NCBI RefSeq assembly: GCF_018678075.1
Contig: NZ_JAHHIR010000033.1
Span: 1 to 64,000 of the forward strand
Reading direction: 5' to 3'
DNA from: Epibacterium ulvae
GTDB taxonomy: Bacteria; Pseudomonadota; Alphaproteobacteria; Rhodobacterales; Rhodobacteraceae
Length of the DNA: 64,000 nucleotides
Below the pieces are notes generated by a model. The model saw nothing but the letters and a program-made list of their open reading frames with translations. It made no database searches and was not told where the DNA came from. Below are positions 26,457 to 36,384 of this stretch, piece by piece (position 1 is the stretch's first letter; each line of letters begins with the position of its first letter). Made by a program: the position numbers and the translations under genes.

Positions 26457-29400
26457 CTACGCGAAGATGAAATCGTCCTCGGTGAATGTGCTCAGACGGA
26501 GGTTGATGCCGTTGACAACCAATGTCTCTTCTTCATGAGACACAGTCACGCTGGTAGTGCCATCAAAGGCAACTTCCAGCTTATCAAAGGCTTCAACACC
26601 CCATGCAGAAACATCGATGAAGTCTTCACCGGCATCGAAGTCCGTGATCAGATCCTCTTCAGCATCCGCAACGAATTGGAACGTATCCGCACCTGCGCCA
26701 CCGGTCAGAATGTCCACGCCCCTACCGTCGTTTAATACGTCAACACCGCGACCACCTGAGAGGGTATCATTGCTCAGACCACCAAACAGGCTGTCGTTCC
26801 CAAAACCACCCTGCAAATTGTCGTCGCCGATAAAGCCGCGCAGCACGTCATTGCCGCTCTGGCCACGAATGAGGTCATCACCGAGGCCCCCGTTGGCAAG
26901 ATCGTTGCCAAAGCCAGCTTCGATCGTATCGTCGCCGCGACCGCCGCGTACTTCGTCCTGACCGGCGCCGCCACGAACCAGATCGTCGCCAAACCCGCCG
27001 AGAACTGTGTCGTCGCCATTTGCGCCGCGCACGGTGTCATCGCCTGCATCACCTCGGACCAAGTCATTGCCGTTGCCGCCTTTGACCTCATCGTCGCCTG
27101 AGCCACCACGTACAGTGTCGTTGCCGTTTGCACCGCCAACTACATCCGCACCGGCATTGCCGTGTACAAAGTCATCGTCGCGGCCGCCATTTACGGTGTC
27201 ACGACCAGCGTTGCCAAAAACTTCATCTTCGCCAGCACCGCCGCGCAGGCTATCGTCACCAGATAGACCGGTGATTTCTTCGCCTGCAATAGTACCGACA
27301 AGCGTATCGGCCTCTTTGGTTCCCTCGATGGACTGCTCCAGACCCAGCGCCAGATCATAGGCGACTGTCGTGCCGTCAACTTCATAGGCAACGACCAGCT
27401 GTGGCAGGCCGCTGCTGCTGTCTTCTGCGGAGACAAACGCCATGCCTTCCGGGCTGATGCCAACGTTGCCGGGCGCGATGTACTCCACGAAGAGTGAATG
27501 CGCAGGATCCGTGACGTCGTAGATTACGATGCCGCTGTCACGCTCAAGACCAACAAACACATAGGTACGACCGCCATGCTTGCCGACGGTGATCGCCTCG
27601 GGTTCGGTACCTTTGTTGTCGGACCGACCGTCCACAAAACCATTCGGGTTCAATGCCGCTGTAATGCGCGCGAAATCCGAACCACTGTCAAAGATCAGAG
27701 TGCCTTCTTCATCAAAGATGGAGAAAGAACGCCCCCCCAGAGCATGCAGCACATCGATGTCGCCGTCGCCATCTGTGTCGCCGTCAATCGCTGTGATCTC
27801 AAGACGTTCCAGACCGGTTGTATCAACGCTTTCGTCGATGGTAACGATCTCTTCATCTCCGTCGCCGTCGATGTCGTAGGACACTTCACCTGCGAGGAAA
27901 TCTTCGACGCGGAAGTCTTCGTCGCGGGCATCGCCTTCGTTCGCAGTTACGATGTAGTTGGTGCCGTCTACCGCAAAAGAAGAGATCGTGTCGGGCTGGC
28001 GCAGACTGACAACATTCTCGAACGTCTGTGGGTTATAAACACCGTCTTCGTCGTTCACATCCGTGGCGATTTCAGATAGATCCTGTGTCCCTGCGGAGAA
28101 CAGTCGAGTGACTGTGCCGGTCGCTACGTCGATAACCGCAATCGCATTGTTCTCTTGCAGCGAAACATAGGCCGTTTCACCATCTTCCGAGAATGCCGCA
28201 ACCTCTGGCTCCAGATCACGTGCAACGGAAACGCCTGGGAAGATGCGGATACCTGCGTCACGCAGCGCATCTGCCTGTGAGTTGAACGATGCGAAGTTGA
28301 TACCAACCCGAGAGGCGTTTTCTGCCCCCTCGCTGACATTGATCAATGTGACCGTGCCGCGCGCGTTCAATTCATCACCCGGCTCACCTTCGTTGGACAC
28401 GATGATGGTATTGCCATTTGGAGAGAATTTCACTGCATCTGGCAGGTTGCCAACAGAGACAGTATTCAGGAGTTCTCCGTCCGTGCTGAACAAAGCGACC
28501 AGACCGAAGGTATTGTCGCCCGTCTCTGCATTCTCACGGTTGATCGCAACTGCAACCAGACCGTTTTTCACGGAGACAGACTGAACCCCCTCGTATCCTT
28601 CAACAGCCGTCAGATCGATTGCATCAACCAGTTCGGCCGCTTCGATGTCGAAAATGTCGATGGTGTCTTCTTCACCATTGGTGACATAGGCGCGACCGGC
28701 TTCAACGTCGACGATCTCTGCGCGACCCTCATCGTCATCCTCGTTTGGCGCACCTTCGCCTGAGAACAACAGGGTGGAGCGTACCACCTGAGCGTCCGTT
28801 TCGACCGAGAAGTTGATGCCGCCCTGGTCCAACTGAACGATGCGTGTGTCCAAACCAGAGCCCAGGTCTTCTTCGTCGAAAGCGTTGGCTGATTCGCCGA
28901 AGTTTTCGGCCAGATATTCGGCCAGCGCGTCCTGCTCGGTGCCGTCCTCAGCGAATGTTGCAACGCCTGTCAAACGCTCGTCGCCTTCGCCGTCGCCATC
29001 CAGATCGTCCAGATCAACACGATTGGCCGCATCACCTATTGGGAAAGGATAGCCATCGCCACCGCCCGCAAGGAAGCCAAGGGTCACAATGCGGAAGCTC
29101 TCGGAAGCGTCGCCTGCCAATTCACCGTTCACGACCAGCTGCGCAATGATGGAGCCATCTTCTTCGTCGACAATCGCCGCATTCACGATGCGAGAGCCTG
29201 CGTCTTGGGTCTCATCAATGGACAGGCGGATGCCCGAGATCTGTGGGAAGCGACCATCAACGCCTGGCAAGGCGCCAACACCATGTTCCAGAACCTCAAC
29301 CAGTTCTTCACGTGTGAGGGTCAACAGGGTCAAGTTGTTGTTGAACGCTAGAGTTGTCTGGATGTCATTCTGGCTGATGCCGCCTTCGGGCTTCACCAGG

Positions 29401-30767
29401 TTGCCTTCGCTGTCGATAACCTCTTCGTTGGCAGAGCGTACAGCTTCGGTGCCGCCAGCCGGAACGATGGTTTCACCGATGTTTGCGCGAATACCGCCAC
29501 CGTTTTTGATGGAGACAACAACGGCGTCGTCATAATCCTTTGCAACAGCTAGGTTGGCGTCTGCGGTCAGGTTGCCAAGGTTGGTTTCCTGAGTACGTAC
29601 ACCATCGGTATCGGTGACTTCACCGGTGCCCGAGCGGTTGCCGTTCAAGAAGACGTTGGAAACGCCAAACACGTTCGATTCGCTGGCAACAATCTGAGCT
29701 TCGATTGCGTCAACGATCTCTTCGATTTCCGCGTCTGCCAGGTCTTCGGCACCGAGATCCGCCACGCCTTGTTCATCCGTCGCATATGCACCGGACACTT
29801 CGGCGTCATAGCTATCGGCGATGATATTGCCCGCGTCATCAAATTCGATGACCAGACGGCCAACATATTTGTAGCTGCCGTCAGTGTTCACAACCACAGT
29901 GTCCGTCCCGCCTGCATTGGTCACGAACTGCGGGTACTCACCCTGTGAGGTGTCACCGTCGCGCAGACGGTCATTTTCGTCGGTCAGACGTGTGTTCGAA
30001 CCACCTGCAACGATGATATCAACGTTTTCCAAACGTTCAGCCAGCGACAGTTCGATGTCAATTCGCTGCATGTGCGCCAAAAGGACAACTTTGTTCAGCG
30101 ACGGGTTGTCAGCCAGCAAAGTGTCAACTTCAGCTTGAATTTCAGCTGCCAGCGCGTCGAGCTGATCGTCAGTCGGGACACCGTCGAAATCCGCAGGCAG
30201 GACCGAAACGTCACCAGGAGAGGAGATCGACCCCAAAGTAGGCGTGGTCGCACCAACAACACCGATCAGCTCGCCATTTTCTTCGAGCACAACAGAGGTT
30301 GTGATGGTGTTTGCCTGAGGCGCTTCGCCGCCTTCAACAAACAGGTCCGCCAGATTGGCATCGGTGGTTACGTCCAGGTTGGCCGACAGATAGGCAAAAT
30401 CTGCGCCGCCAAAATCTGCGCCAAGGATCTCAGCTTCCGCGTCACCGCGGATCAGGCCACCCAGAACTTCGGTGCCGAAATCGAACTCGTGGTTACCCAG
30501 CGCAATTGCTTCAATGCCCAGCTCGTTCTGGATCTGAATGTCAGCAATACCAACCGAACCAAAGGCTTCGGCGGAGGCGTCAAAGAACAGACCAGGAATA
30601 AACGCATCGCCGGAAGACAGGGTGATTGTGTTGTCGACTTCACCGTCATCGCCCAAATCCTGAGCACGCAGGCCATTCAAAACAGCTGACAAATTCAGCG
30701 CATCTACAACAGCCGCGCTTCCGGCCTCTTGGTCCGCAATATGTAAAAGTTCTAGGGTGTAAGCCAC
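26457..30767 (-). CDS. Giant secreted 5'-nucleotidase/phosphoesterase-RTX protein
   Basis: A 1436-residue, strongly acidic protein. Order: a calcineurin-like metallophosphoesterase/5'-nucleotidase domain (LELLHIADQE, SGDAF, GNHEFDFG), a 5'-nucleotidase C-terminal domain (ISQNDIQTTLAFNN, LEHGVG), a beta-propeller-like choice-of-anchor-I region with repeated EGEP/NEGDARDE/HGGRTYVF segments, then some twenty nonapeptide RTX repeats of GGxGxDx type (about residues 1160-1360) that bind calcium, and a C-terminal type I secretion tail. It is probably an extracellular enzyme that releases phosphate from nucleotides. GTG at 30767 is chosen because GGAGAG precedes it; TTG at 30779 is less likely. No ABC exporter is beside it. 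Confidence 0.9.
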   Translation of the reverse strand: MAYTLELLHIADQEAGSAAVVDALNLSAVLNGLRAQDLGDDGEVDNTITLSSGDAFIPGLFFDASAEAFGSVGIADIQIQNELGIEAIALGNHEFDFGTEVLGGLIRGDAEAEILGADFGGADFAYLSANLDVTTDANLADLFVEGGEAPQANTITTSVVLEENGELIGVVGATTPTLGSISSPGDVSVLPADFDGVPTDDQLDALAAEIQAEVDTLLADNPSLNKVVLLAHMQRIDIELSLAERLENVDIIVAGGSNTRLTDENDRLRDGDTSQGEYPQFVTNAGGTDTVVVNTDGSYKYVGRLVIEFDDAGNIIADSYDAEVSGAYATDEQGVADLGAEDLADAEIEEIVDAIEAQIVASESNVFGVSNVFLNGNRSGTGEVTDTDGVRTQETNLGNLTADANLAVAKDYDDAVVVSIKNGGGIRANIGETIVPAGGTEAVRSANEEVIDSEGNLVKPEGGISQNDIQTTLAFNNNLTLLTLTREELVEVLEHGVGALPGVDGRFPQISGIRLSIDETQDAGSRIVNAAIVDEEDGSIIAQLVVNGELAGDASESFRIVTLGFLAGGGDGYPFPIGDAANRVDLDDLDGDGEGDERLTGVATFAEDGTEQDALAEYLAENFGESANAFDEEDLGSGLDTRIVQLDQGGINFSVETDAQVVRSTLLFSGEGAPNEDDDEGRAEIVDVEAGRAYVTNGEEDTIDIFDIEAAELVDAIDLTAVEGYEGVQSVSVKNGLVAVAINRENAETGDNTFGLVALFSTDGELLNTVSVGNLPDAVKFSPNGNTIIVSNEGEPGDELNARGTVTLINVSEGAENASRVGINFASFNSQADALRDAGIRIFPGVSVARDLEPEVAAFSEDGETAYVSLQENNAIAVIDVATGTVTRLFSAGTQDLSEIATDVNDEDGVYNPQTFENVVSLRQPDTISSFAVDGTNYIVTANEGDARDEDFRVEDFLAGEVSYDIDGDGDEEIVTIDESVDTTGLERLEITAIDGDTDGDGDIDVLHALGGRSFSIFDEEGTLIFDSGSDFARITAALNPNGFVDGRSDNKGTEPEAITVGKHGGRTYVFVGLERDSGIVIYDVTDPAHSLFVEYIAPGNVGISPEGMAFVSAEDSSSGLPQLVVAYEVDGTTVAYDLALGLEQSIEGTKEADTLVGTIAGEEITGLSGDDSLRGGAGEDEVFGNAGRDTVNGGRDDDFVHGNAGADVVGGANGNDTVRGGSGDDEVKGGNGNDLVRGDAGDDTVRGANGDDTVLGGFGDDLVRGGAGQDEVRGGRGDDTIEAGFGNDLANGGLGDDLIRGQSGNDVLRGFIGDDNLQGGFGNDSLFGGLSNDTLSGGRGVDVLNDGRGVDILTGGAGADTFQFVADAEEDLITDFDAGEDFIDVSAWGVEAFDKLEVAFDGTTSVTVSHEEETLVVNGINLRLSTFTEDDFIFA
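26650..27300 (-). repeat. RTX nonapeptide repeat array inside the phosphoesterase gene
   Basis: About twenty tandem 27-base units encode GGxGxDx-type calcium-binding repeats. Spacing is regular with a few shorter units. They form the beta-roll typical of type I secreted proteins. Confidence 0.85.
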
Positions 30768-30952
30768 GGTTCTCTCCAATGAGCTACAAAATCGAGAGCG
30801 GCCTACGTGAGACTGGGAACAAAATTTTATCGTCTTTGTAACGGGGAACTAAAACATGGCCACAAGCGATCACGAATGCGTCACGTTGACTTTGCGTCGC
30901 GTTGGCTACACCACCACTTTCACCGGCCGGCGAGCAATCTGAGGACACATAC

Positions 30953-31363
30953 ATGCAAGACACCAGCCTAGCGCGATTTGAAATCGGCGCTGACGATATC
31001 AAGCGAGTGGTCCGGCTGTTTTACGCTGCGGTTCGCCAAGACCCGACGCTGGGGCCGGTGTTTGCAGCGCATGTGACGGATTGGCCGGAACATGAGGAAA
31101 AGATCGCCGCGTTTTGGCGCAATGCGATCCTGCGGGAGAAATGCTACTCTGGCAATCCGATGCGGGTGCATGTCTCGCGCCCGGATGTGAAGGCTGAACA
31201 TTTCCCGATCTGGCTGGGGCTGTTCCACAAGACTTTGAACAAAGAGCTTTCTCCGCTTCAGGTGCAACAATGGGGTGCATTGGCGGATCGGATCGGCGAA
31301 GGGTTTCGCACCGGCATCGTCGCCATGCGCCAGCCCAAAGACGCCCCACCTAAATTGTTTTGA
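30953..31363 (+). CDS. Group III truncated haemoglobin
   Basis: A 136-residue 2-on-2 globin. Family features seen: LFYAAVRQDPTLGPVFAAH at the start of the fold, WPEHEEKIAAFWRNAILRE, and AEHFPIWLGLFHKTL, which contains the likely proximal histidine region of group III globins. It is cytoplasmic and expected to bind haem and react with O2 or NO; the precise role is not known for this group. ATG at 30953 follows GAGGA. It is divergent from the RTX gene, sharing a 185-base upstream region, and convergent with ycjF. Confidence 0.88.
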   Translation: MQDTSLARFEIGADDIKRVVRLFYAAVRQDPTLGPVFAAHVTDWPEHEEKIAAFWRNAILREKCYSGNPMRVHVSRPDVKAEHFPIWLGLFHKTLNKELSPLQVQQWGALADRIGEGFRTGIVAMRQPKDAPPKLF

Positions 31364-31410
31364 AGGCCCCGCTGCAAATACGTAGCAAGGGCAAAGGCTC
31401 CCGCGCAGGC

Positions 31411-31430
31411 AGGATCGGCATGCCGATCCT
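31411..31430. terminator. Perfect 20-base palindrome at a convergent junction
   Basis: 31411-31430 is a perfect palindrome built from AGGATCGGCA and its inverse complement, between the convergent globin and ycjF genes. It could fold as a terminator stem or serve as a protein site; position favours the first. Confidence 0.4.
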
Positions 31431-31483
31431 TGGCCCCCTTGGGCCTGGCGCTTTGTACGGGGGCACAAAGCGCGCTCGCTATC

Positions 31484-32500
31484 TCAACTGTTTCGGCCGA
31501 TGATGCCTTTGAGCGCTTTTTGAATAACCGTGCGCGTTTTGGGGCGACGTGCGCCCGAGAAAGGCATCGGGCGGCACAGGTCTATAGCAGCAAGCCCCAC
31601 GCGCGCCGAAAGTGCGCCATTCACCAGACCTTCGCCAAATCGGCGGGAAAGCTTTGACAGGATCGAGCCGCCCAACACCGGTTCAAGCAGGTCATCCCCC
31701 ACAGCCATGGCACCGGTTGCGACGAGATGGGCAAAAACACGACGTGTCAGGCGCCAGGATGCCAAGCCGCCGGAGCGGCCGCCATAGATCTCTCCCACCC
31801 GGCGGATCATCCGCAAGGAGGCGACCAGAGCCACAACCACATCCGCCAGCGCCAAGGGCACCAATGCGGTCACTGTCGCGACTTGCCTCGCGGCGGCCTC
31901 AACCTCGGCCAGGGCTTGGCTGTCAAGCGGGGCCAAAAGCTCACCCTCGGTCAGGTTCAAAACCGCATCGGCGTCCATGACATCTGGCAGGTGTTCCGTC
32001 AGATTTTGCTGCGCCCAGGCGAGTTCCGTGCGCCCCTTGTAGAAAGCCGACAGGTCCTGTGCGAACTGCCGCGCGGCCTTCAGATCATCCCCAACATTTT
32101 TTGCAGACCGGCGCAGGCCATCCACCCGGCGCAGCCGCACAAGGCCCGCAAGTTCGCGTAGCGCAAACAGCAAAGCCAGAGCCAATAGAAGCACGACACC
32201 GGCCGACATCGCCCAGCCCAAAACCGGAAACCGGCCTATCAGTCCGGTCAAAAAATCCCATGCCCAGATTGAGAGCATGGCCCCCGAAAGCGCGGCTAAA
32301 ACGCTCCAGAACACGCGACCCAGACGCGAGGGTTTGCGTGATAGCCGTGTGGCAATCGGGGAGAGCGCGCTGGCGTCGCCCGCTGTGTCAGAACCAGCCT
32401 GGAGGGTTGCGCCGTCGAGGTCGGGCACAGGTGCGGCGTCGGCAACCGTTGGTGTTGCCGCGTCGTCCTCGAGATCAAAGAGGATTGGTTTCTGGCTCAT
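31484..32500 (-). CDS. YcjF-like membrane protein (TIGR01620/DUF697)
   Basis: A 338-residue inner-membrane protein. An acidic, alanine-rich N-terminus of about 60 residues is followed by two membrane segments (about 60-115), a helical cytoplasmic part, then a DUF697-like hydrophobic region (VTALVPLALADVVVALVASLRMIRRVGEIYGG) characteristic of YcjF. The family is linked to YcjX, which lies upstream in the same operon. Its start overlaps the end of the acetyltransferase gene by four bases. The precise cellular function is not established. Confidence 0.87.
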   Translation of the reverse strand: MSQKPILFDLEDDAATPTVADAAPVPDLDGATLQAGSDTAGDASALSPIATRLSRKPSRLGRVFWSVLAALSGAMLSIWAWDFLTGLIGRFPVLGWAMSAGVVLLLALALLFALRELAGLVRLRRVDGLRRSAKNVGDDLKAARQFAQDLSAFYKGRTELAWAQQNLTEHLPDVMDADAVLNLTEGELLAPLDSQALAEVEAAARQVATVTALVPLALADVVVALVASLRMIRRVGEIYGGRSGGLASWRLTRRVFAHLVATGAMAVGDDLLEPVLGGSILSKLSRRFGEGLVNGALSARVGLAAIDLCRPMPFSGARRPKTRTVIQKALKGIIGRNS

Positions 32501-33003
32501 GCGCCGTGTTCCTTTTCCCTATGCGCTTCGCCGACTGGCTCAGACCCGTCAGCCAATGCGGGCGCGACCTTGGTCCAGACATAGGCAATGTCGGAGAGGT
32601 TTTCAGCGTTTCCCTGACCATCGGTACGCGTGGTTTCGACAAAACCGTGGCGGAGGTAAAACCGTTGCGCGCCGACATTGACCTGAAATGTCCACAGCAT
32701 GATCTGGACCACCTGTGTCATGGCCTCGTTCAACAGCGCGGAGCCGATACCCTGACCTTGTGCCTCGGGCGCGACATACAGCGCGCAGATCTCATCCCCG
32801 TCCCGTGCCAGAAAGCCCAAGATCTGCTGGGCGCGTTCGGCCACGGTAACCCAACCGCGATCGATCATAGTGCCGCAAAACGAAATTGCCTCCGCTCCGG
32901 AGTGTTCCTTGGGCATCCACGAGGTGTCTGTTTCGAACCGGTGCAGGATGTCTCCGATCTTTCCGGCATCTGTGGGCTGCCCAGGACGTAGAGTTACTGT
33001 CAC
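32497..33003 (-). CDS. GNAT-family N-acetyltransferase
   Basis: A 168-residue GNAT protein. It starts VTLRPGQPTDAGKIGDIL, the usual first strand and helix, and contains ICALYVAPEAQGQGIGSALL, the acetyl-CoA-binding motif A (Q/RxxGxG/A), and a late NVGAQRFYLRHGFVET strand typical of the fold. The substrate is unknown. It is embedded between ycjX and ycjF with four-base overlaps on both sides (GTGA start, ATGA end), so all three are translated as one unit. Confidence 0.9.
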   Translation of the reverse strand: MTVTLRPGQPTDAGKIGDILHRFETDTSWMPKEHSGAEAISFCGTMIDRGWVTVAERAQQILGFLARDGDEICALYVAPEAQGQGIGSALLNEAMTQVVQIMLWTFQVNVGAQRFYLRHGFVETTRTDGQGNAENLSDIAYVWTKVAPALADGSEPVGEAHREKEHGA

Positions 33004-34412
33004 AAGCGATCTCCCAACAAAAACTCTGCGGCGCGATCCAGCCGAATATGCGGCGGGCCGTCACCTGGTTTCAGCGACAAAGGTGCCGGGGCAAAAGCCA
33101 TGGACTGGAATTCGCCATCCAGCCAATCCTGGGCGCCTTGCCGCGCCGGGGCTAGGAGCTGGCCTGGGTCTTCGGGCAATGCGCCGGGGTAAAAGGCTGC
33201 TGACTTGCCGGTGTTCAAAAGCTGCCCGCGCACGCAAGGGAGATCTTGCCCCGCGTGGGCGCGCATCTCTTCGGTTGTGGTGCGCAGCGAGGCCAGGGAG
33301 AGTGCTGCGGTTTCTGCCCCCACAAATTGCGCCCGGTCCCGTGCATCCCGGGTCAGCGCATCAATGATACCAGTCAGTTGCGGATGTTGCGCGTGATGCA
33401 GGTGATCGGCTTTAGTCGCCGCAAACAGGATCTTTTCCACCCGTTTGCCGCGCAGGAGCCGCGACAAGAAATCGTTTCGTCCCGGGCGAAAAGCCGACAG
33501 GATATCGGTCAGCCCTTGGCGTATGTCCTCAACCGCTTGCGGGCCCGCGTGTATTGCCGACAAGGCGTCGACCAAGACCACCTGCCGGTCGATACGGGCA
33601 AAATGGTCGCGAAAGAAGGGTTTCACAACTTTGGCCTTATAGGCTTCGTACCGGCGTTGCAGTTCCGCCCCCAAACTGCCGCGTTTGGTCGCGTTGGGTG
33701 GCAAGGGTGCAAAGGTCAAAGCGGGGGAGCCTTCGAGGTCACCAGGCAACAAAAACCGGCCCGGGGTGCAATCCGAAAACCCCGCTGCGCGGGCCGCGTT
33801 GAGGTAACTGGTAAAGGCAGCCGCGAGATTTTGCGCCACAGGCTCGTCGTGCCGGGCATCGCCATCCGCACTTTGTAGTGCAGCCAAAAATGGCGCGGCC
33901 TCGGGCCGATTGGCAAGCCGCTGCAAAACTTCGCTGGACCATTGGTCAAATGACTTATCAAGAAGCGCCAGATCCAACAGCCACTCGCCAGGGTAGTCGA
34001 CGATATCAAGGTGCAGGGTCTGCGGCCCCTGAAGGCTCGACAGAAAACCGGTTGGACGCACGCGCAACGACAGGCGCAGCTCGGATATGGCGCGGGTGCT
34101 GTCGGGCCAATGCGGCGCGGGACCAGTTAGAGCCGCGAGGTGGTTTTCATAATCAAACCGTGGCACCGTATCGTCGGGTTGGGGTTGCAAATATGCCGTC
34201 TCGATCCGGCCATCGCGCGCCGCTGCCAGCTGCACCATCCGGCCCCGGTTCATAAGACCCGCAACAAGGGACGTGATAAATACCGTCTTTCCGGATCGCG
34301 CAAGCCCCGTCACCCCCAGGCGCAAGGTGTTGTCAAACAAACCAGAACTGACGCGTGCGCCCATCGAGTCCACCGTGCGGGCGACCTCATCAATTACCGT
34401 GCCGATGACCAC
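33000..34412 (-). CDS. YcjX-like P-loop protein
   Basis: A 470-residue protein of the YcjX family. The P-loop is near residue 35 (LGVTGLARSGKTVFITSLV), followed by a LDIVDYPGEWLLDL segment and later QVVLVDALSAIHAGPQAVED and FAATKADHLHHAQHP, which together are typical of this NTPase-like group. In enterobacteria ycjX lies next to ycjF and is stress-linked. Here it begins the ycjX-GNAT-ycjF operon. The start is GTG at 34412 with AGAGGG upstream. It is divergent from truA across 132 bases. Confidence 0.9.
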   Translation of the reverse strand: MVIGTVIDEVARTVDSMGARVSSGLFDNTLRLGVTGLARSGKTVFITSLVAGLMNRGRMVQLAAARDGRIETAYLQPQPDDTVPRFDYENHLAALTGPAPHWPDSTRAISELRLSLRVRPTGFLSSLQGPQTLHLDIVDYPGEWLLDLALLDKSFDQWSSEVLQRLANRPEAAPFLAALQSADGDARHDEPVAQNLAAAFTSYLNAARAAGFSDCTPGRFLLPGDLEGSPALTFAPLPPNATKRGSLGAELQRRYEAYKAKVVKPFFRDHFARIDRQVVLVDALSAIHAGPQAVEDIRQGLTDILSAFRPGRNDFLSRLLRGKRVEKILFAATKADHLHHAQHPQLTGIIDALTRDARDRAQFVGAETAALSLASLRTTTEEMRAHAGQDLPCVRGQLLNTGKSAAFYPGALPEDPGQLLAPARQGAQDWLDGEFQSMAFAPAPLSLKPGDGPPHIRLDRAAEFLLGDRL

Positions 34413-34544
34413 TCTTTACCCTCTGGCGTTGTTGTTTTTCTCAAAATAGGGTGCGCGGCCTCCGCTTACCAGTGTTTCCCGCCCCAGTCGCAAAAGCAGC
34501 AAAAGCGCTTGCCAATCCGGCACAGGCCGCGCTAGGGGACCGCC

Positions 34545-35318
34545 ATGCCCAGATACGCCCTGAAAGTCGAATACCACGGCGCGCCCTTTGCCGGGTGGCA
34601 ACGCCAAAAAGACCAGCCCTCGGTTCAAGGCGCGATAGAGGCTGCCTTGGCCAAGTTGGAGCGGCGCGACCACACCATCGCGGCCGCCGGGCGGACGGAC
34701 ACGGGCGTGCATGGCCTTGGGCAAGTGGCCCATTGCGACATGGAAAAAAACTGGGATCCCTTTCGCCTGTCCGAAGCGCTGAATTTCCACCTGAAGCCCA
34801 ACCCGGTGTCGATTGTGGATTGCGCGCAGGTGGACGGCGATTGGCACGCCCGGTTTTCCGCGATCGAGCGGCAGTATCTGTTCCGCATTCTGATGCGACG
34901 GGCCCCTGCAACCCATGACGCAGGCCAGGTCTGGCAGATCAATCACCAGCTGGACATCGACGCGATGCAGGACGCGGCCAACCACCTGTTGGGGCTGCAT
35001 GATTTTACCACCTTCAGGTCGTCCATATGCCAGGCGCAAAGCCCGGTTAAGACGCTGGATGAGCTGCGCATCGAATCCGTGGATGGGTTTTCAGGACCCG
35101 AGGTTCACTTTCACGTGCGCGCCCGCTCTTTCCTCCACAACCAGGTCCGCAGTTTTGTCGGCACTTTGGAACGTGTTGGCGCCGGCACCTGGTCGCCATT
35201 GGATGTAAAAGAGGCGCTTGAGGCCTGCGATCGTGCGGCCTGCGGGCCTGTCTGTCCGGGCCACGGTCTGTATCTTGCGCGTGTTGGATACCCAGATCCG
35301 GTCTTTCCCGCTCGTTAA
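34545..35318 (+). CDS. truA: tRNA pseudouridine(38-40) synthase
   Basis: A 257-residue TruA that converts uridines 38-40 of the tRNA anticodon arm to pseudouridine. It starts with [15 protein letters not shown] and has the catalytic-aspartate motif [19 protein letters not shown], then [19 protein letters not shown] and a C-terminal [19 protein letters not shown], all family hallmarks. Length is normal. ATG at 34545. It stands alone, divergent from ycjX. A weak CCCG/CGGG stem with TTGTTTTTT follows its stop and might be a terminator. Confidence 0.97.
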   Translation: MPRYALKVEYHGAPFAGWQRQKDQPSVQGAIEAALAKLERRDHTIAAAGRTDTGVHGLGQVAHCDMEKNWDPFRLSEALNFHLKPNPVSIVDCAQVDGDWHARFSAIERQYLFRILMRRAPATHDAGQVWQINHQLDIDAMQDAANHLLGLHDFTTFRSSICQAQSPVKTLDELRIESVDGFSGPEVHFHVRARSFLHNQVRSFVGTLERVGAGTWSPLDVKEALEACDRAACGPVCPGHGLYLARVGYPDPVFPAR

Positions 35319-35471
35319 ACGGGTTGTTTTTTGTCGCACTCGCCGGTTATCACTTTATTTACGCCGTTCAAATAGGGTCCAATCACGTGAATATGATTGT
35401 AGCGGTTAAACGGTGTAGGAGCCTCTGGCGGGAACATACACAGTTTTGCTGCGCGAACTCCGAAGGCGCCT

Positions 35472-36263
35472 ATGCAGCAGAACGACCCGACCTTTGCAGA
35501 GCCAAGTGGTTTTGCCTCCAATAGCTTTGCTAAAGGACTGGCTGTGTTAGAGGCTTTTGATGCTGACTCCCCTTGCCTGTCCATGGCCGAAATTGCGCGT
35601 CGCACCGGACAGGATCGCGCAACTGCCAGACGCGGTGTGCTCACGCTGGAGGCGTTGGGCTTTTTGGAACGGAAGGGACGGCTGTTTGCCCTGTCGCCCA
35701 AGGTGCTGATCCTTGCCGGGAATTTCCTGCAAGCCAGCCGATTGCGCAGCGAAACCCTCCCGATCCTGAACCATTACGCAGCACTGCTGGACACTGACCT
35801 GCATCTGACGACCCTGTTCGATAATCAAGTGCTGCAGCTTTGTCATACGGACCAGAAATCCGCCGAAGGGCATAACGCGCCCGAGGTGGGGGCAACCTGC
35901 CTGCCATACAATTGCTCCATGGGCCGGGTGCTGTTGTCGTCATTGCCAGATGAGGATCTTGTACAGCTGTTAGACACGGCAGATATTCCACGCCGCACCC
36001 CGCATTCGCTGAACAGTCCGTCGGTGGTTTTGGAACGCATTCAGACCGCGCGGCAGGCGGGTTACGCCTTTGAGTATGGCGAATACACGGCCGGTGAACT
36101 TGGCTATGCTGTACCTATCAAGGTGGAGAGCAAGCGCCCGCTGGCCTTGGGGCTTCGCCGGTCTATTGACCACGCCCCCAACAAACCAGTTGAAGCCTAT
36201 CTCGAGGCGTTGTGGAATTGCGCCCGTGAATTGTGCGTTTTGCCAGCCCTCAGCGCGTTCTAA
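35472..36263 (+). CDS. IclR-family transcriptional regulator
   Basis: A 263-residue IclR-type regulator. The N-terminal winged helix (SFAKGLAVLEAFDADSPCLSMAEIARRTGQDRATARRG) is followed by the effector domain with GATCLPYNCSMGRVLLSSLPDEDL and EYTAGELGYAVPI segments. Subfamily resembles PcaR/PobR-like regulators. ATG at 35472. It is immediately upstream of allE in the same direction, so control of ureide breakdown is the simplest inference. Confidence 0.9.
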   Translation: MQQNDPTFAEPSGFASNSFAKGLAVLEAFDADSPCLSMAEIARRTGQDRATARRGVLTLEALGFLERKGRLFALSPKVLILAGNFLQASRLRSETLPILNHYAALLDTDLHLTTLFDNQVLQLCHTDQKSAEGHNAPEVGATCLPYNCSMGRVLLSSLPDEDLVQLLDTADIPRRTPHSLNSPSVVLERIQTARQAGYAFEYGEYTAGELGYAVPIKVESKRPLALGLRRSIDHAPNKPVEAYLEALWNCARELCVLPALSAF

Positions 36264-36384
36264 GGTTCGCCGCGACAGCGCTTTCAAATAAAACCAAAGA
36301 CTGCTTTTCCTCCCGCTTGGCTTTCCGATACGGTGCAACCCCGGCATAGTCGGTATCTCACGCAGTCAAACGGAGGCTTCGGCC

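Noticed and set aside
26650-27300. Regular repeats considered as a CRISPR array
   Set aside because: The 27-base units are contiguous coding repeats (GGxGxDx) without unique spacers.
27007-27360. Serine/proline-rich plus-strand frame opposite the RTX repeats
   Set aside because: It is the antisense of a periodic 27-base repeat and only mirrors its composition.
35303-35330. Intrinsic terminator after truA
   Set aside because: Only a 4-bp CCCG/CGGG stem with a 9-base loop precedes the T run; too weak to list as a feature.
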